Shown here: positions 34,262 to 44,096 of the stretch, piece by piece
How the letters are laid out: each line of letters opens with the position of its first letter
Position numbering within the stretch: position 1 is the stretch's first letter
Notes under the pieces: generated by a model
What the model was told of the DNA's origin: nothing
Databases searched by the model: none
What the model saw: the letters and a program-made list of their open reading frames with translations, nothing else
Translations under genes and position numbers: made by a program
Source: Bacteroides sp.
GTDB lineage: Bacteria > Bacteroidota > Bacteroidia > Bacteroidales > Bacteroidaceae
NCBI GenBank assembly: GCA_017472925.1
Contig: JAFUNS010000029.1
Coordinates: 62,001-126,000, forward strand
DNA: 64,000 nt
Reading direction: 5' to 3'

Positions 34262-37200
34262 ATGACTTCTATAAACCGCATAAAATATATTGTACGAATC
34301 CTTGTAGGTACCTTGTTGGGACTCTATATAGGTTTGCTTGTGCTACTGAACATTCCATTTGTTCAGGAGAAGTTAGGCGCTTTTGTTTCCAATGAATTGA
34401 AACACTTGTTGAAAACAGAAGTAAGTGTGGGGCATGTAGATTTGGGCTTTTTAAATCGCATCATTGTAGAAGATGTCTTGTTGAAAGACCATAAGAATGA
34501 GGATATGCTGAAGGTTAAACGTCTTTCGGCTAAATTTGAGCTTCTTCCTTTGTTAAAAAAACAATTAAGAATCAATACTATCCAACTCTTTGGCTTTCAT
34601 ATACATTTGAACAAGGAAACACCAGAATCCGTACCCAATTATCAGTTTGTTCTTGATGCCTTAGCATCAAAAGATACCACTAAAACGGATACTCATCTTG
34701 ATTTGAGAATAAATTCGGTTATTGTTCGTAGAGGGAATATTACATACGATGTACATTCTATTCCTCCTACTCCAGGAAAATTCAACGCTTCGCATGTTAA
34801 CATTGATAATTTTGCGCTAACCTTGTCGTTAAAGGCTCTTCGAAAAGATACTTTGAATGCTACCTTGCGACGCATTTCGTTTAAAGAAGAATCGGGTTTT
34901 GAGCTGAAAAAGTTGTCGTTAAAAGCGATAGCTAACAATCAGCAACTCAATATCAGTAATTTCAAATTGGAACTACCCAATAGTATATTGTCTGTTCCTT
35001 TGGTGAAAGTGCAATATGATAGTCTTCCATCACTTTCACAATTGAGTCCTGATATGAAATATGAAGGCGAGGTAGAAGGCAATTTGTTACCCACAGACTT
35101 TTCTACCATCCTCCCGGTACTTTCCGCCTTAGACCAACCCTTGGAGGTATCTATCGGTTTTGAAGGCAATGGAAAACAAGTTGATATTCCTTTGTTGGCC
35201 ATAAAAGACCATAAATTTCTGAATCTTGAAGGGAAAGCAAAGATAGATGGCAATGAGGAACAAACCTATTATAACGGTAAGATCTCCAAGCTGAATGTAA
35301 ATAAAGAAGGTATTGCCTATCTGATGAATGGTTTGACCGGTAAAGTTCCTTCTATATTGGAGAATCTACAATTTATAGATTTCGTAGGGAATGTTTATGG
35401 ACATCCTGAACATTTAACGTCGGATGGCATATTGAAAACCGGAGCCGGAACATTACAAGCTGATGTTACCATGAATATGGATAATAATGACAAACGTTCT
35501 TATTCGGGTACATTGGTAAGTCCAGATCTGGATTTAGGCGTTTTGACGGGTAATAGTCAAAAATTTGGTATAGCCGATTTCAACATTGCCTTAAACGGAT
35601 TCAATTATCGTGACCGATATCCAGAATCAACCATTAAAGGAACCATCTTTTCTATAGAATATAGCAACTATCGGTATGAAAACATAATGATAGACGGCTT
35701 GTATAAGGATGGTGGATTCAATGGACAATTGGCTTTGGACGATGACAATGGAACGGTTAGGGTAAATGGGGCTTTCAATGTAGCGAAACCTATCCCCGAC
35801 TTTAATCTGAAAGCCATAGTCAAGAATCTTCGTCCTTATGAACTGAACCTTTCTGAGAACTTTCAGGATTCGGATATATCATTGAATGTAACCGCCGATT
35901 TTACAGGTAATTCCATAGACAATATTAATGGGCATATTCAACTTGATAGTCTGATTTTGAATGCTCCCGATAATCAAGGCTACTTTATGGATAACCTTTC
36001 CATTACATCCCTTAAAAAGGATAAAGAAAATGAGTTGAAGATAGAGTCTTCTTTTATGAGTGCGTTAGTAAAAGGAGATTTCTCCTACCAAACTCTGCCA
36101 ACGAGTGTACTTCACATTATGCAACAATACATTCCTTCTCTTATATCATTAAAAGATTTCCATCAAAAATCGGCTAATAACTTTCAATTCGATATGCGTA
36201 TGGAAAACGCCGAATTCTTTGAAAAGGTATTGCTTTTGCCCATTCGTATGGATATGCCTTCTACATTGAAGGGATTTATTAATGAGAAGGATGCACAGTT
36301 TAGAGTGGAAGGGTCTTTCCCCCGTTTGATGTATAATGGTACTTTATATGAGTCGGCCAGTCTTTTATGTGAGAATCCTTCCGACCAAATAAATTGTTTG
36401 TTGCGTGGAAGTATGTTGATGAATAGTGGTGCCATGTTGAACTTTTCTTTGCAAGCCGATGCAAAAGAAGATAAATTAAGCACTTTACTTAATTGGGGTA
36501 ACAATACGAATGTTACTTATGGAGGAAAGGTACAAGCCATTACCCGTTTCTCAAAAACCGAAGGTGCTTCTCCCCTTCTGCGAGCCGATATTGATATCTT
36601 GCCTACCACTATGGTGCTTAATGATACTATATGGAACATTCATTCATCACATATTGCGCTTGATTCGGGATATGTATCTGTTGATAATTTCCAAATAGGA
36701 AGAACCGGCCAACATTTGTTGGTAGATGGAAAAATTACCGATAGAGAAACAGATTCATGTATAGTAGACTTGAAGAATATCAATGTAAAATATGTACTCG
36801 ATATCCTTCGATTTGATGATGTGGAATTTGGAGGTATGGCAACAGGGGTAACCAATTTGAAAAATATACTTAAGACTCCTGCCATTCAAACAAACCTCCA
36901 TGTAGAGAACTTTTCTCTTAACAAAGCGATATTAGGACAAACTGATATAACCGGACATTGGGACAATGAATTGGGAGGTATCCGTCTGGATGCACAAATA
37001 AAAGAGGAAAACACTAATACCCACATAACCGGTTATGTATCACCAAAACTGAAAGGACTCGACTTGAATATTGAAGCCGATAGTATGAATTTAGCTTTCA
37101 TTACTCCATTTGTTGAGGGGATATTCAGTGAAATTGATGCACGTGCTGATGGACATTTCCGTTTGTATGGTCCCTTTAAGTTTCTTGATTTTGAAGGAGA

Positions 37201-38713
37201 TGTCCGAACAAATTTCGATGCGAAAATAGATGTACTTAATACTTATTTCCAGATTCGAGACGATTCCATACATGTCAAATCGGGAGAATTGGCATTTGAA
37301 AACATCCGTTTGTACGACCGCGAAGGACATAGTGGTGTGCTGAATGGATATTTGCGTCATACAAAGTTGAAGAATATGATGTATCGCTTTGATGTAGATG
37401 CCGATAATTTGTTGGTATATGACTCTGACGATATGGGTGATATGTCTTTATATGGCCGGGTATATGCTATAGGTGACATTTCCGTTCATGGGGGCAATAA
37501 TACAATGAATATAGATGTGACAATGACTACAGGGCCAAATACATCTTTCACTTATGTATCGGGAGTAACGACCGAAGCTACCAATAACCAATTCATTACG
37601 TTTGTAGACAAGACACCCAAAAGAATTCAAGACATGGTTGTTACAGATTTATACCATTATTCTGATGCACAAAAGAAAAAAGAAGACGACGGTCCTCCGA
37701 TGGATTTATACATCAATATGATGGTAGATGCTACCCCAGATGCTCACATGAAAGTTATTATGGATCCGGTGGCTGGTGATCATATCGCAGCTCGTGGAAA
37801 TGGTAATCTGCAAGTGAATTATTATAATAAAGGAAGTTTTCGCATGTTTGGTAACTACATCATAGATCAGGGTGTATATAAATTAAGTATGCAGGAAATC
37901 ATTCGTAAGGATTTCAATTTGCAGGAAGGTGGAACCGTTTCTTTCTCGGGTGATCCCTATCATGCCAATTTGGACTTGAAAGCGATATATACCGTTAACT
38001 CGGCTTCATTAAGCGATTTATCTACCGATGCTACTCTTAACCAAAGTACCGTAAAAGTAAATTGTGTAATGAACTTGACTGGTAGCTTGGCCAATCCTAC
38101 CATTAAGTTCGATTTGGATTTGCCTACCGTTAGTGAAGAAGACCGCGAATTGGTACGAAGCGCTACTAGCACCGAAGAACAAATGAATACACAAATCATT
38201 TATCTTCTGACCATTGGTAAATTCTATACGGTTGATTATAGTAACAATGCTAATCGCTCATCCAATGCTACCAGTTCATTGGCATTCAATACATTGTCTG
38301 GACAGTTGAACAATATGCTTTCTCAATGGACAGAAAATAAGAACTGGAACATCGGTGCCAATCTTAGTACCGGTCAGGAAGGATGGAGCGATGTAGAAGC
38401 TGAAGCTATCCTATCCGGTAGACTACTGAATAATCGCCTGTTAATCAACGGAAACTTTGGCTATAGGGAAAACGTATTGGCTAACACCAATTTTGTTGGT
38501 GACTTTGAAGCCATTTGGCTATTGACTAAAAATGGTGACTTCCGTTTACGTGGATACAACCAGACAAACGACCGTTATTTTACAAAATCCACTCTTACTA
38601 CACAAGGTATAGGATTTATTTATAAGAAGGATTTCGACAAGTGGAGTGAATTGTTCCATTGGTTCTTTAAGAACCGGAAGTTGAAAAAGGCTGAAAAAAA
38701 GGTAAAAGAATAG
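34262..38713 (+). CDS. tamB: TamB-type translocation/assembly module protein
   Basis: The start chosen is ATG 34262, 1483 residues, typical TamB/YtfN size. One N-terminal membrane helix (IVGTLLGLYIGLLVLLNIP-like) is followed by a very long repeated beta-strand region (AsmA-like blocks in the first 900 residues) and a C-terminal DUF490 domain (FRMFGNYIIDQGVYKLSMQE; FDLDLPTVSEEDRELVRS). TamB bridges inner and outer membrane and is thought to move phospholipid or help outer-membrane assembly. Monocistronic, divergent from nhaC. No frame break seen. Confidence 0.9.
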   Translation: MTSINRIKYIVRILVGTLLGLYIGLLVLLNIPFVQEKLGAFVSNELKHLLKTEVSVGHVDLGFLNRIIVEDVLLKDHKNEDMLKVKRLSAKFELLPLLKKQLRINTIQLFGFHIHLNKETPESVPNYQFVLDALASKDTTKTDTHLDLRINSVIVRRGNITYDVHSIPPTPGKFNASHVNIDNFALTLSLKALRKDTLNATLRRISFKEESGFELKKLSLKAIANNQQLNISNFKLELPNSILSVPLVKVQYDSLPSLSQLSPDMKYEGEVEGNLLPTDFSTILPVLSALDQPLEVSIGFEGNGKQVDIPLLAIKDHKFLNLEGKAKIDGNEEQTYYNGKISKLNVNKEGIAYLMNGLTGKVPSILENLQFIDFVGNVYGHPEHLTSDGILKTGAGTLQADVTMNMDNNDKRSYSGTLVSPDLDLGVLTGNSQKFGIADFNIALNGFNYRDRYPESTIKGTIFSIEYSNYRYENIMIDGLYKDGGFNGQLALDDDNGTVRVNGAFNVAKPIPDFNLKAIVKNLRPYELNLSENFQDSDISLNVTADFTGNSIDNINGHIQLDSLILNAPDNQGYFMDNLSITSLKKDKENELKIESSFMSALVKGDFSYQTLPTSVLHIMQQYIPSLISLKDFHQKSANNFQFDMRMENAEFFEKVLLLPIRMDMPSTLKGFINEKDAQFRVEGSFPRLMYNGTLYESASLLCENPSDQINCLLRGSMLMNSGAMLNFSLQADAKEDKLSTLLNWGNNTNVTYGGKVQAITRFSKTEGASPLLRADIDILPTTMVLNDTIWNIHSSHIALDSGYVSVDNFQIGRTGQHLLVDGKITDRETDSCIVDLKNINVKYVLDILRFDDVEFGGMATGVTNLKNILKTPAIQTNLHVENFSLNKAILGQTDITGHWDNELGGIRLDAQIKEENTNTHITGYVSPKLKGLDLNIEADSMNLAFITPFVEGIFSEIDARADGHFRLYGPFKFLDFEGDVRTNFDAKIDVLNTYFQIRDDSIHVKSGELAFENIRLYDREGHSGVLNGYLRHTKLKNMMYRFDVDADNLLVYDSDDMGDMSLYGRVYAIGDISVHGGNNTMNIDVTMTTGPNTSFTYVSGVTTEATNNQFITFVDKTPKRIQDMVVTDLYHYSDAQKKKEDDGPPMDLYINMMVDATPDAHMKVIMDPVAGDHIAARGNGNLQVNYYNKGSFRMFGNYIIDQGVYKLSMQEIIRKDFNLQEGGTVSFSGDPYHANLDLKAIYTVNSASLSDLSTDATLNQSTVKVNCVMNLTGSLANPTIKFDLDLPTVSEEDRELVRSATSTEEQMNTQIIYLLTIGKFYTVDYSNNANRSSNATSSLAFNTLSGQLNNMLSQWTENKNWNIGANLSTGQEGWSDVEAEAILSGRLLNNRLLINGNFGYRENVLANTNFVGDFEAIWLLTKNGDFRLRGYNQTNDRYFTKSTLTTQGIGFIYKKDFDKWSELFHWFFKNRKLKKAEKKVKE

Positions 38714-38751
38714 TCGGTACTCTCCTATCTTTAAACAATCACAATCTTAAT

Positions 38752-38796
38752 GCTGTTTAGTTAGAAGATTTTTAAACAAAACTCTAACTAAACAGC
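38752..38796 (+). promoter_or_regulatory. Hairpin in the leader of the DUF4251 gene
   Basis: A perfect 14-bp stem, GCTGTTTAGTTAGA (38752-38765) with TCTAACTAAACAGC (38783-38796), loop of 17. The right arm ends eight bases before the ATG at 38804, where a ribosome site would be. It could be the tamB terminator or control DUF4251 translation. A weak -7-like box TATCTTTA lies at 38726-38733. Confidence 0.55.
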
Positions 38797-38803
38797 TTTA
38801 ATT

Positions 38804-39397
38804 ATGAAAAAGGTATTATTATTGACTACTCTGATGCTCTTTAGCTATGTAGGAGTAATCAACGCCCAGCAAACAAGAAAAGAAATCCGCGAAGCCAAGC
38901 GTGAAGCAGCCAAAAAGAGAATGGAAGCCGAAAAGGCATTGGAAGCCCATAGAGATTCTGTAGCTTTCGAACAAGCATTAGCCGCATTGAAGGAAGGTTC
39001 TTTTGTGCTCGAGGCAGATAACATTATGTTCCCCACCGGCATCACACGTTATGTAACTTCGAGTACAAACTATGTACAGGTAAATAATGGTGAAGGTATT
39101 GTCCAAACTTCGTTCAGTAATTTCACTTATAGTCCAGGACCTAATGGATTGGGTGGTGTAACCGTTCAAGGAACCATCAGTGAACCCGAAATACGAAACG
39201 ACAAGCATGGTAATGTATTCTATAGTTACAGTATTACGGGCATTGCCATTTCGGCTACTATATCCATAACCTTAACTGGTGGTACTAACGAGGCCAGTGC
39301 ATACATCAGTCCAAATTTCAATGGCAACAATATAACCATGACCGGACATATTGTTCCTTATGATGAGAGTGTAGTCTTCCAAGGCAATACCTGGTAG
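38804..39397 (+). CDS. DUF4251 secreted protein
   Basis: 197 residues: signal peptide (MKKVLLLTTLMLFSYVGV, then INAQ), a helical linker rich in Lys/Glu/Ala (QTRKEIREAKREAAKKRME), then a beta-rich domain with the DUF4251 landmarks SFVLEADNIMFPTG and TYSPGPNGLGGVTVQGTI. It is a Bacteroidetes family of unknown function, probably periplasmic. The stop is followed 12 bases later by a 22-bp-period array that ends just before the convergent aspS stop. Confidence 0.85.
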   Translation: MKKVLLLTTLMLFSYVGVINAQQTRKEIREAKREAAKKRMEAEKALEAHRDSVAFEQALAALKEGSFVLEADNIMFPTGITRYVTSSTNYVQVNNGEGIVQTSFSNFTYSPGPNGLGGVTVQGTISEPEIRNDKHGNVFYSYSITGIAISATISITLTGGTNEASAYISPNFNGNNITMTGHIVPYDESVVFQGNTW

Positions 39398-39409
39398 GAT
39401 TCGAGTGGG

Positions 39410-39497
39410 ATAGATATAATTTACGCATCGTAACTCATTGTTTTATGAATCATAAACCAACGTTTTACGATGCGTAACTTATCGTTTAATGTATGAT
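39410..39497 (+). repeat. 22-bp-period array, locus C (four units)
   Basis: Units at 39410, 39432, 39454 and 39476, cores such as CGTTTTACG and TTGTTTTATG. The whole array folds into one long hairpin: ACGCATCGTAA (39423-39433) with TTACGATGCGT (39465-39475), then inner TTTATG/CATAAA. It lies between the convergent DUF4251 and aspS genes and could double as their terminator. Confidence 0.75.
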
Positions 39498-39509
39498 GTA
39501 CCCTTTTTC

Positions 39510-41270
39510 TTATTCTTCTTTCAAGTCCAAAGCCAATTGAAGTTCATCCAATTGTTTTTGGTCCAAACAAGCAGGTGCATCGAGCATTACATCACGGCCA
39601 CTGTTGTTCTTTGGGAATGCAATACAATCGCGGATACTATCAAGACCGGCAAAGAGAGATACCCAACGGTCAAGGCCATAAGCCAAACCACCATGAGGAG
39701 GTGCACCGTACTTGAAGGCATTCATCAAGAAGCCGAATTGTTCTTGTGCTTTTTCCGGAGTGAATCCTAAAATTTCGAACATCTTGGCCTGCAATTGGGC
39801 ATCGTGGATACGGATTGAACCACCACCTACTTCTACCCCATTGATTACCATATCATAGGCATCGGCACGAACTGCTGCCGGATCACTATCAAGCAATGGT
39901 ATATCTTCATCCTTAGGATGAGTGAACGGATGGTGCATAGCCATCAGTCGGCCTTCTTCTTCACTCCATTCAAACATTGGGAAATCAACTACCCACAAGC
40001 ATGCGAATTGGTTCTTGTCACGCAAGCCCAATTGGCGTCCCATTTCCAAACGGAGTTCACAAAGTTGCTTACGAGTCTTCATGGCGTCATTACCACTGAG
40101 AATCAAAATCAAATCACCCGGCTTGGCACCAAAGGCTTCTTTCATTTGTTGCAGCACTTCTTGTGAATAGAACTTATCTACGCTTGATTTTACATTTCCG
40201 TCAGCCTCTACACGAGCATAAACCATTCCCTTAGCACCAATCTGTGGACGCTTTACAAAATCGGTCAACTGATCAAGTTGCTTACGAGTATAGCTTGCTG
40301 CACCTTCTGCACAAATACCACCAATGTAAGCCGCACTATCAAATACGCCGAATCCATGTCCCTTCATGATGTCCATCAATTCTACAAACTTCATGCCGAA
40401 ACGGATATCGGGCTTGTCGCTACCATAATATTTCATGGCATCGGCCCATGGCATACGGATGAATGGTTCATTAAGTTCAACACCGCGAAGTTCCTTGAAC
40501 AAATGCTTGGCCATACCTTCGAACAAGCTGATTACATCTTCCTGTTCTACGAAACTCATTTCACAATCTATTTGAGTAAATTCAGGTTGACGGTCGGCAC
40601 GCAAGTCTTCATCACGGAAACATTTTACTATCTGGAAGTAACGGTCCATACCCGATACCATCAACAATTGCTTCAATGTTTGTGGAGATTGAGGAAGTGC
40701 ATAGAATTGTCCCGGATTCATACGTGAAGGAACAACAAAGTCGCGTGCACCTTCAGGAGTAGAACCTACCAACATGGGGGTTTCAATTTCAAGGAATCCC
40801 TTGCTATCAAGGTAACGACGAACTTCCATTGTCATTTTATGTCGAAGTTCCAAATTATTGCGAACCGGTGTACGTCGTAAATCCAAATAACGGTATTTCA
40901 TGCGGATATCATCGCCACCATCACTATTATCCTCAATGGTAAACGGAGGAGTAAGTGCACTATTCAACACAATCAGTTCTGAAGCGATGATTTCTATTTC
41001 TCCGGTAGGAATGTTCAAGTTCTTGTTTGAACGTTCATTCACTTGTCCGGTTACTTGAATCACAAATTCACGTCCCAAATGGTTGGCCTGTTCGCACAAT
41101 TCAGCATTTACATCGGTATTGAATACCAACTGAGTAATACCATAACGGTCGCGGAGGTCAACAAAGGTCATCCCTCCCATTTTGCGTGTACGCTGTACCC
41201 ATCCGGCCAGTGTCACCTTTTTTCCTGCATCGGCAAGTCTCAGCTCACCGCATGTATGACTTCTGAACAT
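39510..41270 (-). CDS. aspS: Aspartyl-tRNA synthetase
   Basis: 586 residues, bacterial type. N-terminal OB-fold anticodon domain ([20 protein letters not shown]), class II catalytic core with motif 2 [18 protein letters not shown] (about 215-232) and motif 3 [15 protein letters not shown] (near 536-550), and an inserted GAD domain. It charges tRNA(Asp). Promoter: -7 box at 41302-41309, just upstream of the ATG. It stands alone. Confidence 0.98.
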   Translation of the reverse strand: MFRSHTCGELRLADAGKKVTLAGWVQRTRKMGGMTFVDLRDRYGITQLVFNTDVNAELCEQANHLGREFVIQVTGQVNERSNKNLNIPTGEIEIIASELIVLNSALTPPFTIEDNSDGGDDIRMKYRYLDLRRTPVRNNLELRHKMTMEVRRYLDSKGFLEIETPMLVGSTPEGARDFVVPSRMNPGQFYALPQSPQTLKQLLMVSGMDRYFQIVKCFRDEDLRADRQPEFTQIDCEMSFVEQEDVISLFEGMAKHLFKELRGVELNEPFIRMPWADAMKYYGSDKPDIRFGMKFVELMDIMKGHGFGVFDSAAYIGGICAEGAASYTRKQLDQLTDFVKRPQIGAKGMVYARVEADGNVKSSVDKFYSQEVLQQMKEAFGAKPGDLILILSGNDAMKTRKQLCELRLEMGRQLGLRDKNQFACLWVVDFPMFEWSEEEGRLMAMHHPFTHPKDEDIPLLDSDPAAVRADAYDMVINGVEVGGGSIRIHDAQLQAKMFEILGFTPEKAQEQFGFLMNAFKYGAPPHGGLAYGLDRWVSLFAGLDSIRDCIAFPKNNSGRDVMLDAPACLDQKQLDELQLALDLKEE

Positions 41271-41301
41271 ATATTCTATATAATTTTATGATTTAATGCG
41301 G

Positions 41302-41309
41302 CAAAGATA
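41302..41309 (-). promoter_or_regulatory. -7 promoter box of aspS
   Basis: Minus-strand TATCTTTG lies 31 bases before the aspS ATG. Confidence 0.6.
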
Positions 41310-41405
41310 AGAATAAAAGTCGAATTATTATGATGTTTTTCAAACTTTGGCACGGTTTTTGTAGTTAAAGAAATAGGTTTGGCAAAGAATGTACAGAATT
41401 ATGTC

Positions 41406-41413
41406 TATCTTTG
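41406..41413 (+). promoter_or_regulatory. -7 promoter box of clpC
   Basis: TATCTTTG (TAnnTTTG) lies 39 bases before ATG 41453. A TTTG (41378-41381) is 24 bases upstream, a little further than usual. Confidence 0.55.
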
Positions 41414-41452
41414 CAAATCTTTGTAGTAAGAAAAAAAGATTGAAATTAAAAG

Positions 41453-43987
41453 ATGAACAACCAGTTTACACCCAGAGTGTCTGACATTATTACCTATAGT
41501 AAAGAGGAAGCAAACCGATTGAATAGTCCACATATAGGTTCCGAACACTTGTTGTTGGGCTTGTTACGCGAAGGTACAGGAAAGGCTTATGATAGTTTGG
41601 TTCATTTGCAGATTGACCTTGGGCAAATGAAATCAATGGTAGAAAATAACATTCGAACTAAATATACTCCATGTAGTGACGAGAATATCAGTTTTAACGT
41701 AGAAGCATCACGCATCTTGAAACTTTGTATTCTTGAAGCTAAATTATTGAAATGTGAAATGGCAGATGCCGAACACATGTTGTTGGCCATGTTGAAACAA
41801 CAACAAAATGAAGCCGCCAATGTACTTGGACAATTTGGCTTGACTTATGATAAAGTATTGAATTCCTTGTCGTTAACAGTGGATAAACCACGTTCAGGTT
41901 TTGGTCTTGACGAAGAAGATGAAGAGGAGGATGAACGTGCTCCGTTCCAACAACCCAAGAATAACCCTTCGGGTGACAATTTCAACAATTATCAGACCCA
42001 AACTGCCAAAACGTCAAAACCTACGTTTGAAACTCCTATTTTGGATAATTTCAGTATGGATTTGACTAAAGCGGCCGAAGAAGGGAAATTGGATCCAGTA
42101 GTAGGACGTGAAAAGGAAATAGAACGAGTAGCCCAAATCCTGAGCCGTCGTAAAAAAAATAATCCGGTTCTTATAGGTGAGCCGGGTGTAGGAAAATCGG
42201 CTATTGTTGAAGGGCTTGCCTTGCGAATTGTACAAAAGAAGGTATCACGTATTTTGTTCAATAAGCGAGTAGTAACCCTCGATATGGCCAGTGTGGTGGC
42301 CGGAACCAAATATCGTGGTCAGTTTGAAGAACGTATTCGTGGTATATTGAAAGAACTCCAGAAGAATCCAGATATCATTTTATTTATTGACGAAATACAT
42401 ACGTTGGTAGGTGCCGGTTCTGCCGCTGGTTCTATGGATGCCGCCAATATGCTTAAACCGGCATTAGCTCGTGGTGAAATACAATGTATTGGTGCTACTA
42501 CATTGGACGAATATCGTAAGAATATTGAAAAAGACGGTGCACTTGAAAGACGTTTCCAAAAGATTATCGTTGAGCCGACTACCCCCGAAGAAACGCTTCA
42601 AATTCTCAAGAATATCAAAGATCGTTATGAGGAGCATCATAATGTGATGTATACCGATGAGGCTCTTGAGGCATGTGTCAAATTGGCAGACCGATATATT
42701 ACTGACCGTTTCTTCCCCGATAAGGCTATAGATGCCTTGGATGAAGCAGGTTCTCGTGTACACATCAATACTATCTCTGTTCCAAAAGAAATTGAAGAAC
42801 AAGAGAAACTGATTGATGTCTTGAAAGTGAAAAAAGCGGATGCCGTTAAACTTCAGAACTACGAATTAGCGGCCAGCTATCGGGATCAGGTCAGTGTACA
42901 TACTTCGGCTTTGGAGGTTATGAAGCAAAAATGGGAAGAGAGCTTGAAAGAAAACCGCGAAACGGTGGATGGTGAACAGATTGCCGAAGTTGTTTCAATG
43001 ATGTCTGGAATACCTGTACAGAAAATGGCTCAAACCGAAAATGTACGTCTTATGGGTATGAAGGAAGAACTGATGGGAAAGGTTATTGGTCAAGATAAAG
43101 CTATTGAAACGTTGGTAAAAGCCATCCGTCGGAGCCGTATTGGTTTGAAAGACCCCAATCGTCCTATTGGAACATTTATGTTCTTGGGACCTACCGGTGT
43201 AGGTAAAACTCATTTGGCCAAGAAGTTAGCCGAATTCATGTTTGGCTCATCCGATGCTCTTATACGTATTGATATGAGCGAATACATGGAAAAACATACC
43301 GTATCAAGAATGGTAGGAGCTCCTCCGGGATATGTTGGTTACGAAGAAGGGGGGCAGTTAACGGAAAAGGTACGTCGTAAGCCCTACTCAATTGTATTGT
43401 TGGATGAGATAGAAAAAGCGCATCAAGATGTCTTCAATATATTATTGCAGGTTTTGGATGAAGGACGATTGACTGATTCCAATGGTCGTGTGGTTAATTT
43501 CAAGAATACGGTCATTATCATGACTTCGAACATCGGTACTCGTCAATTGAAAGATTTTGGACAAGGAATCGGGTTTACTTCGGGAACAAGTGGAAACTTG
43601 AAAGAACACTCACGAAGTATTATAACCAAAGCTTTGAACAAGACTTTTGCCCCCGAATTCCTAAACCGATTGGATGAAATTATCAACTTCGACCAATTGG
43701 ATATGGAAAGTTTGGTGAAGATTGTCGACATTGAGCTGGAAGGACTATATAAACGAATAGAAAATATAGGATATAAGCTTGTTGTTGAACCGGAAGCTAA
43801 GAATTTCATTGCTCAAAAAGGGTATGATGTGCAATATGGTGCCCGTCCTTTGAAACGTGCTATTCAGACGTATGTTGAAGATGCCCTTTCCGAAGTGATA
43901 TTGAGTGGCGATATTCAGGAAGGAGATACTATCCTGGCGCTTTATGATAAGGATAAAGAAACAGTGGTTATGAAAATTGACCGTTAA
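41453..43987 (+). CDS. clpC: ClpC-type AAA+ unfoldase
   Basis: 844 residues. N-terminal repeat Clp_N domain (about 1-145), first ATPase with [11 protein letters not shown] (about 240), a UVR/middle region ([14 protein letters not shown] near 465), second ATPase with [11 protein letters not shown] (about 580), and a C-terminal D2-small domain. It unfolds proteins for ClpP. The acidic linker DEEDEEEDE near residues 150-160 and the N domain are full. Its own promoter and terminator flank it; it is not next to clpP here. Confidence 0.95.
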   Translation: MNNQFTPRVSDIITYSKEEANRLNSPHIGSEHLLLGLLREGTGKAYDSLVHLQIDLGQMKSMVENNIRTKYTPCSDENISFNVEASRILKLCILEAKLLKCEMADAEHMLLAMLKQQQNEAANVLGQFGLTYDKVLNSLSLTVDKPRSGFGLDEEDEEEDERAPFQQPKNNPSGDNFNNYQTQTAKTSKPTFETPILDNFSMDLTKAAEEGKLDPVVGREKEIERVAQILSRRKKNNPVLIGEPGVGKSAIVEGLALRIVQKKVSRILFNKRVVTLDMASVVAGTKYRGQFEERIRGILKELQKNPDIILFIDEIHTLVGAGSAAGSMDAANMLKPALARGEIQCIGATTLDEYRKNIEKDGALERRFQKIIVEPTTPEETLQILKNIKDRYEEHHNVMYTDEALEACVKLADRYITDRFFPDKAIDALDEAGSRVHINTISVPKEIEEQEKLIDVLKVKKADAVKLQNYELAASYRDQVSVHTSALEVMKQKWEESLKENRETVDGEQIAEVVSMMSGIPVQKMAQTENVRLMGMKEELMGKVIGQDKAIETLVKAIRRSRIGLKDPNRPIGTFMFLGPTGVGKTHLAKKLAEFMFGSSDALIRIDMSEYMEKHTVSRMVGAPPGYVGYEEGGQLTEKVRRKPYSIVLLDEIEKAHQDVFNILLQVLDEGRLTDSNGRVVNFKNTVIIMTSNIGTRQLKDFGQGIGFTSGTSGNLKEHSRSIITKALNKTFAPEFLNRLDEIINFDQLDMESLVKIVDIELEGLYKRIENIGYKLVVEPEAKNFIAQKGYDVQYGARPLKRAIQTYVEDALSEVILSGDIQEGDTILALYDKDKETVVMKIDR

Positions 43988-44009
43988 TTCGAATCTTATA
44001 TGATATGCC

Positions 44010-44044
44010 AAAATGTCAGACCTAACCGTCTGGCATTTTTTTTG
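44010..44044 (+). terminator. Terminator of clpC
   Basis: Stem AAAATG-t-CAGAC / GTCTG-g-CATTTT (44010-44021 with 44028-44039) followed by a run of T. Confidence 0.8.
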
Positions 44045-44096
44045 TACTATAAGGATTGTCATTAAATAGTAAATAACAAATTAAAAAATAAGAATT

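Noticed and set aside
40278..40727. 149-residue plus-strand frame
   Set aside because: Antisense to aspS.
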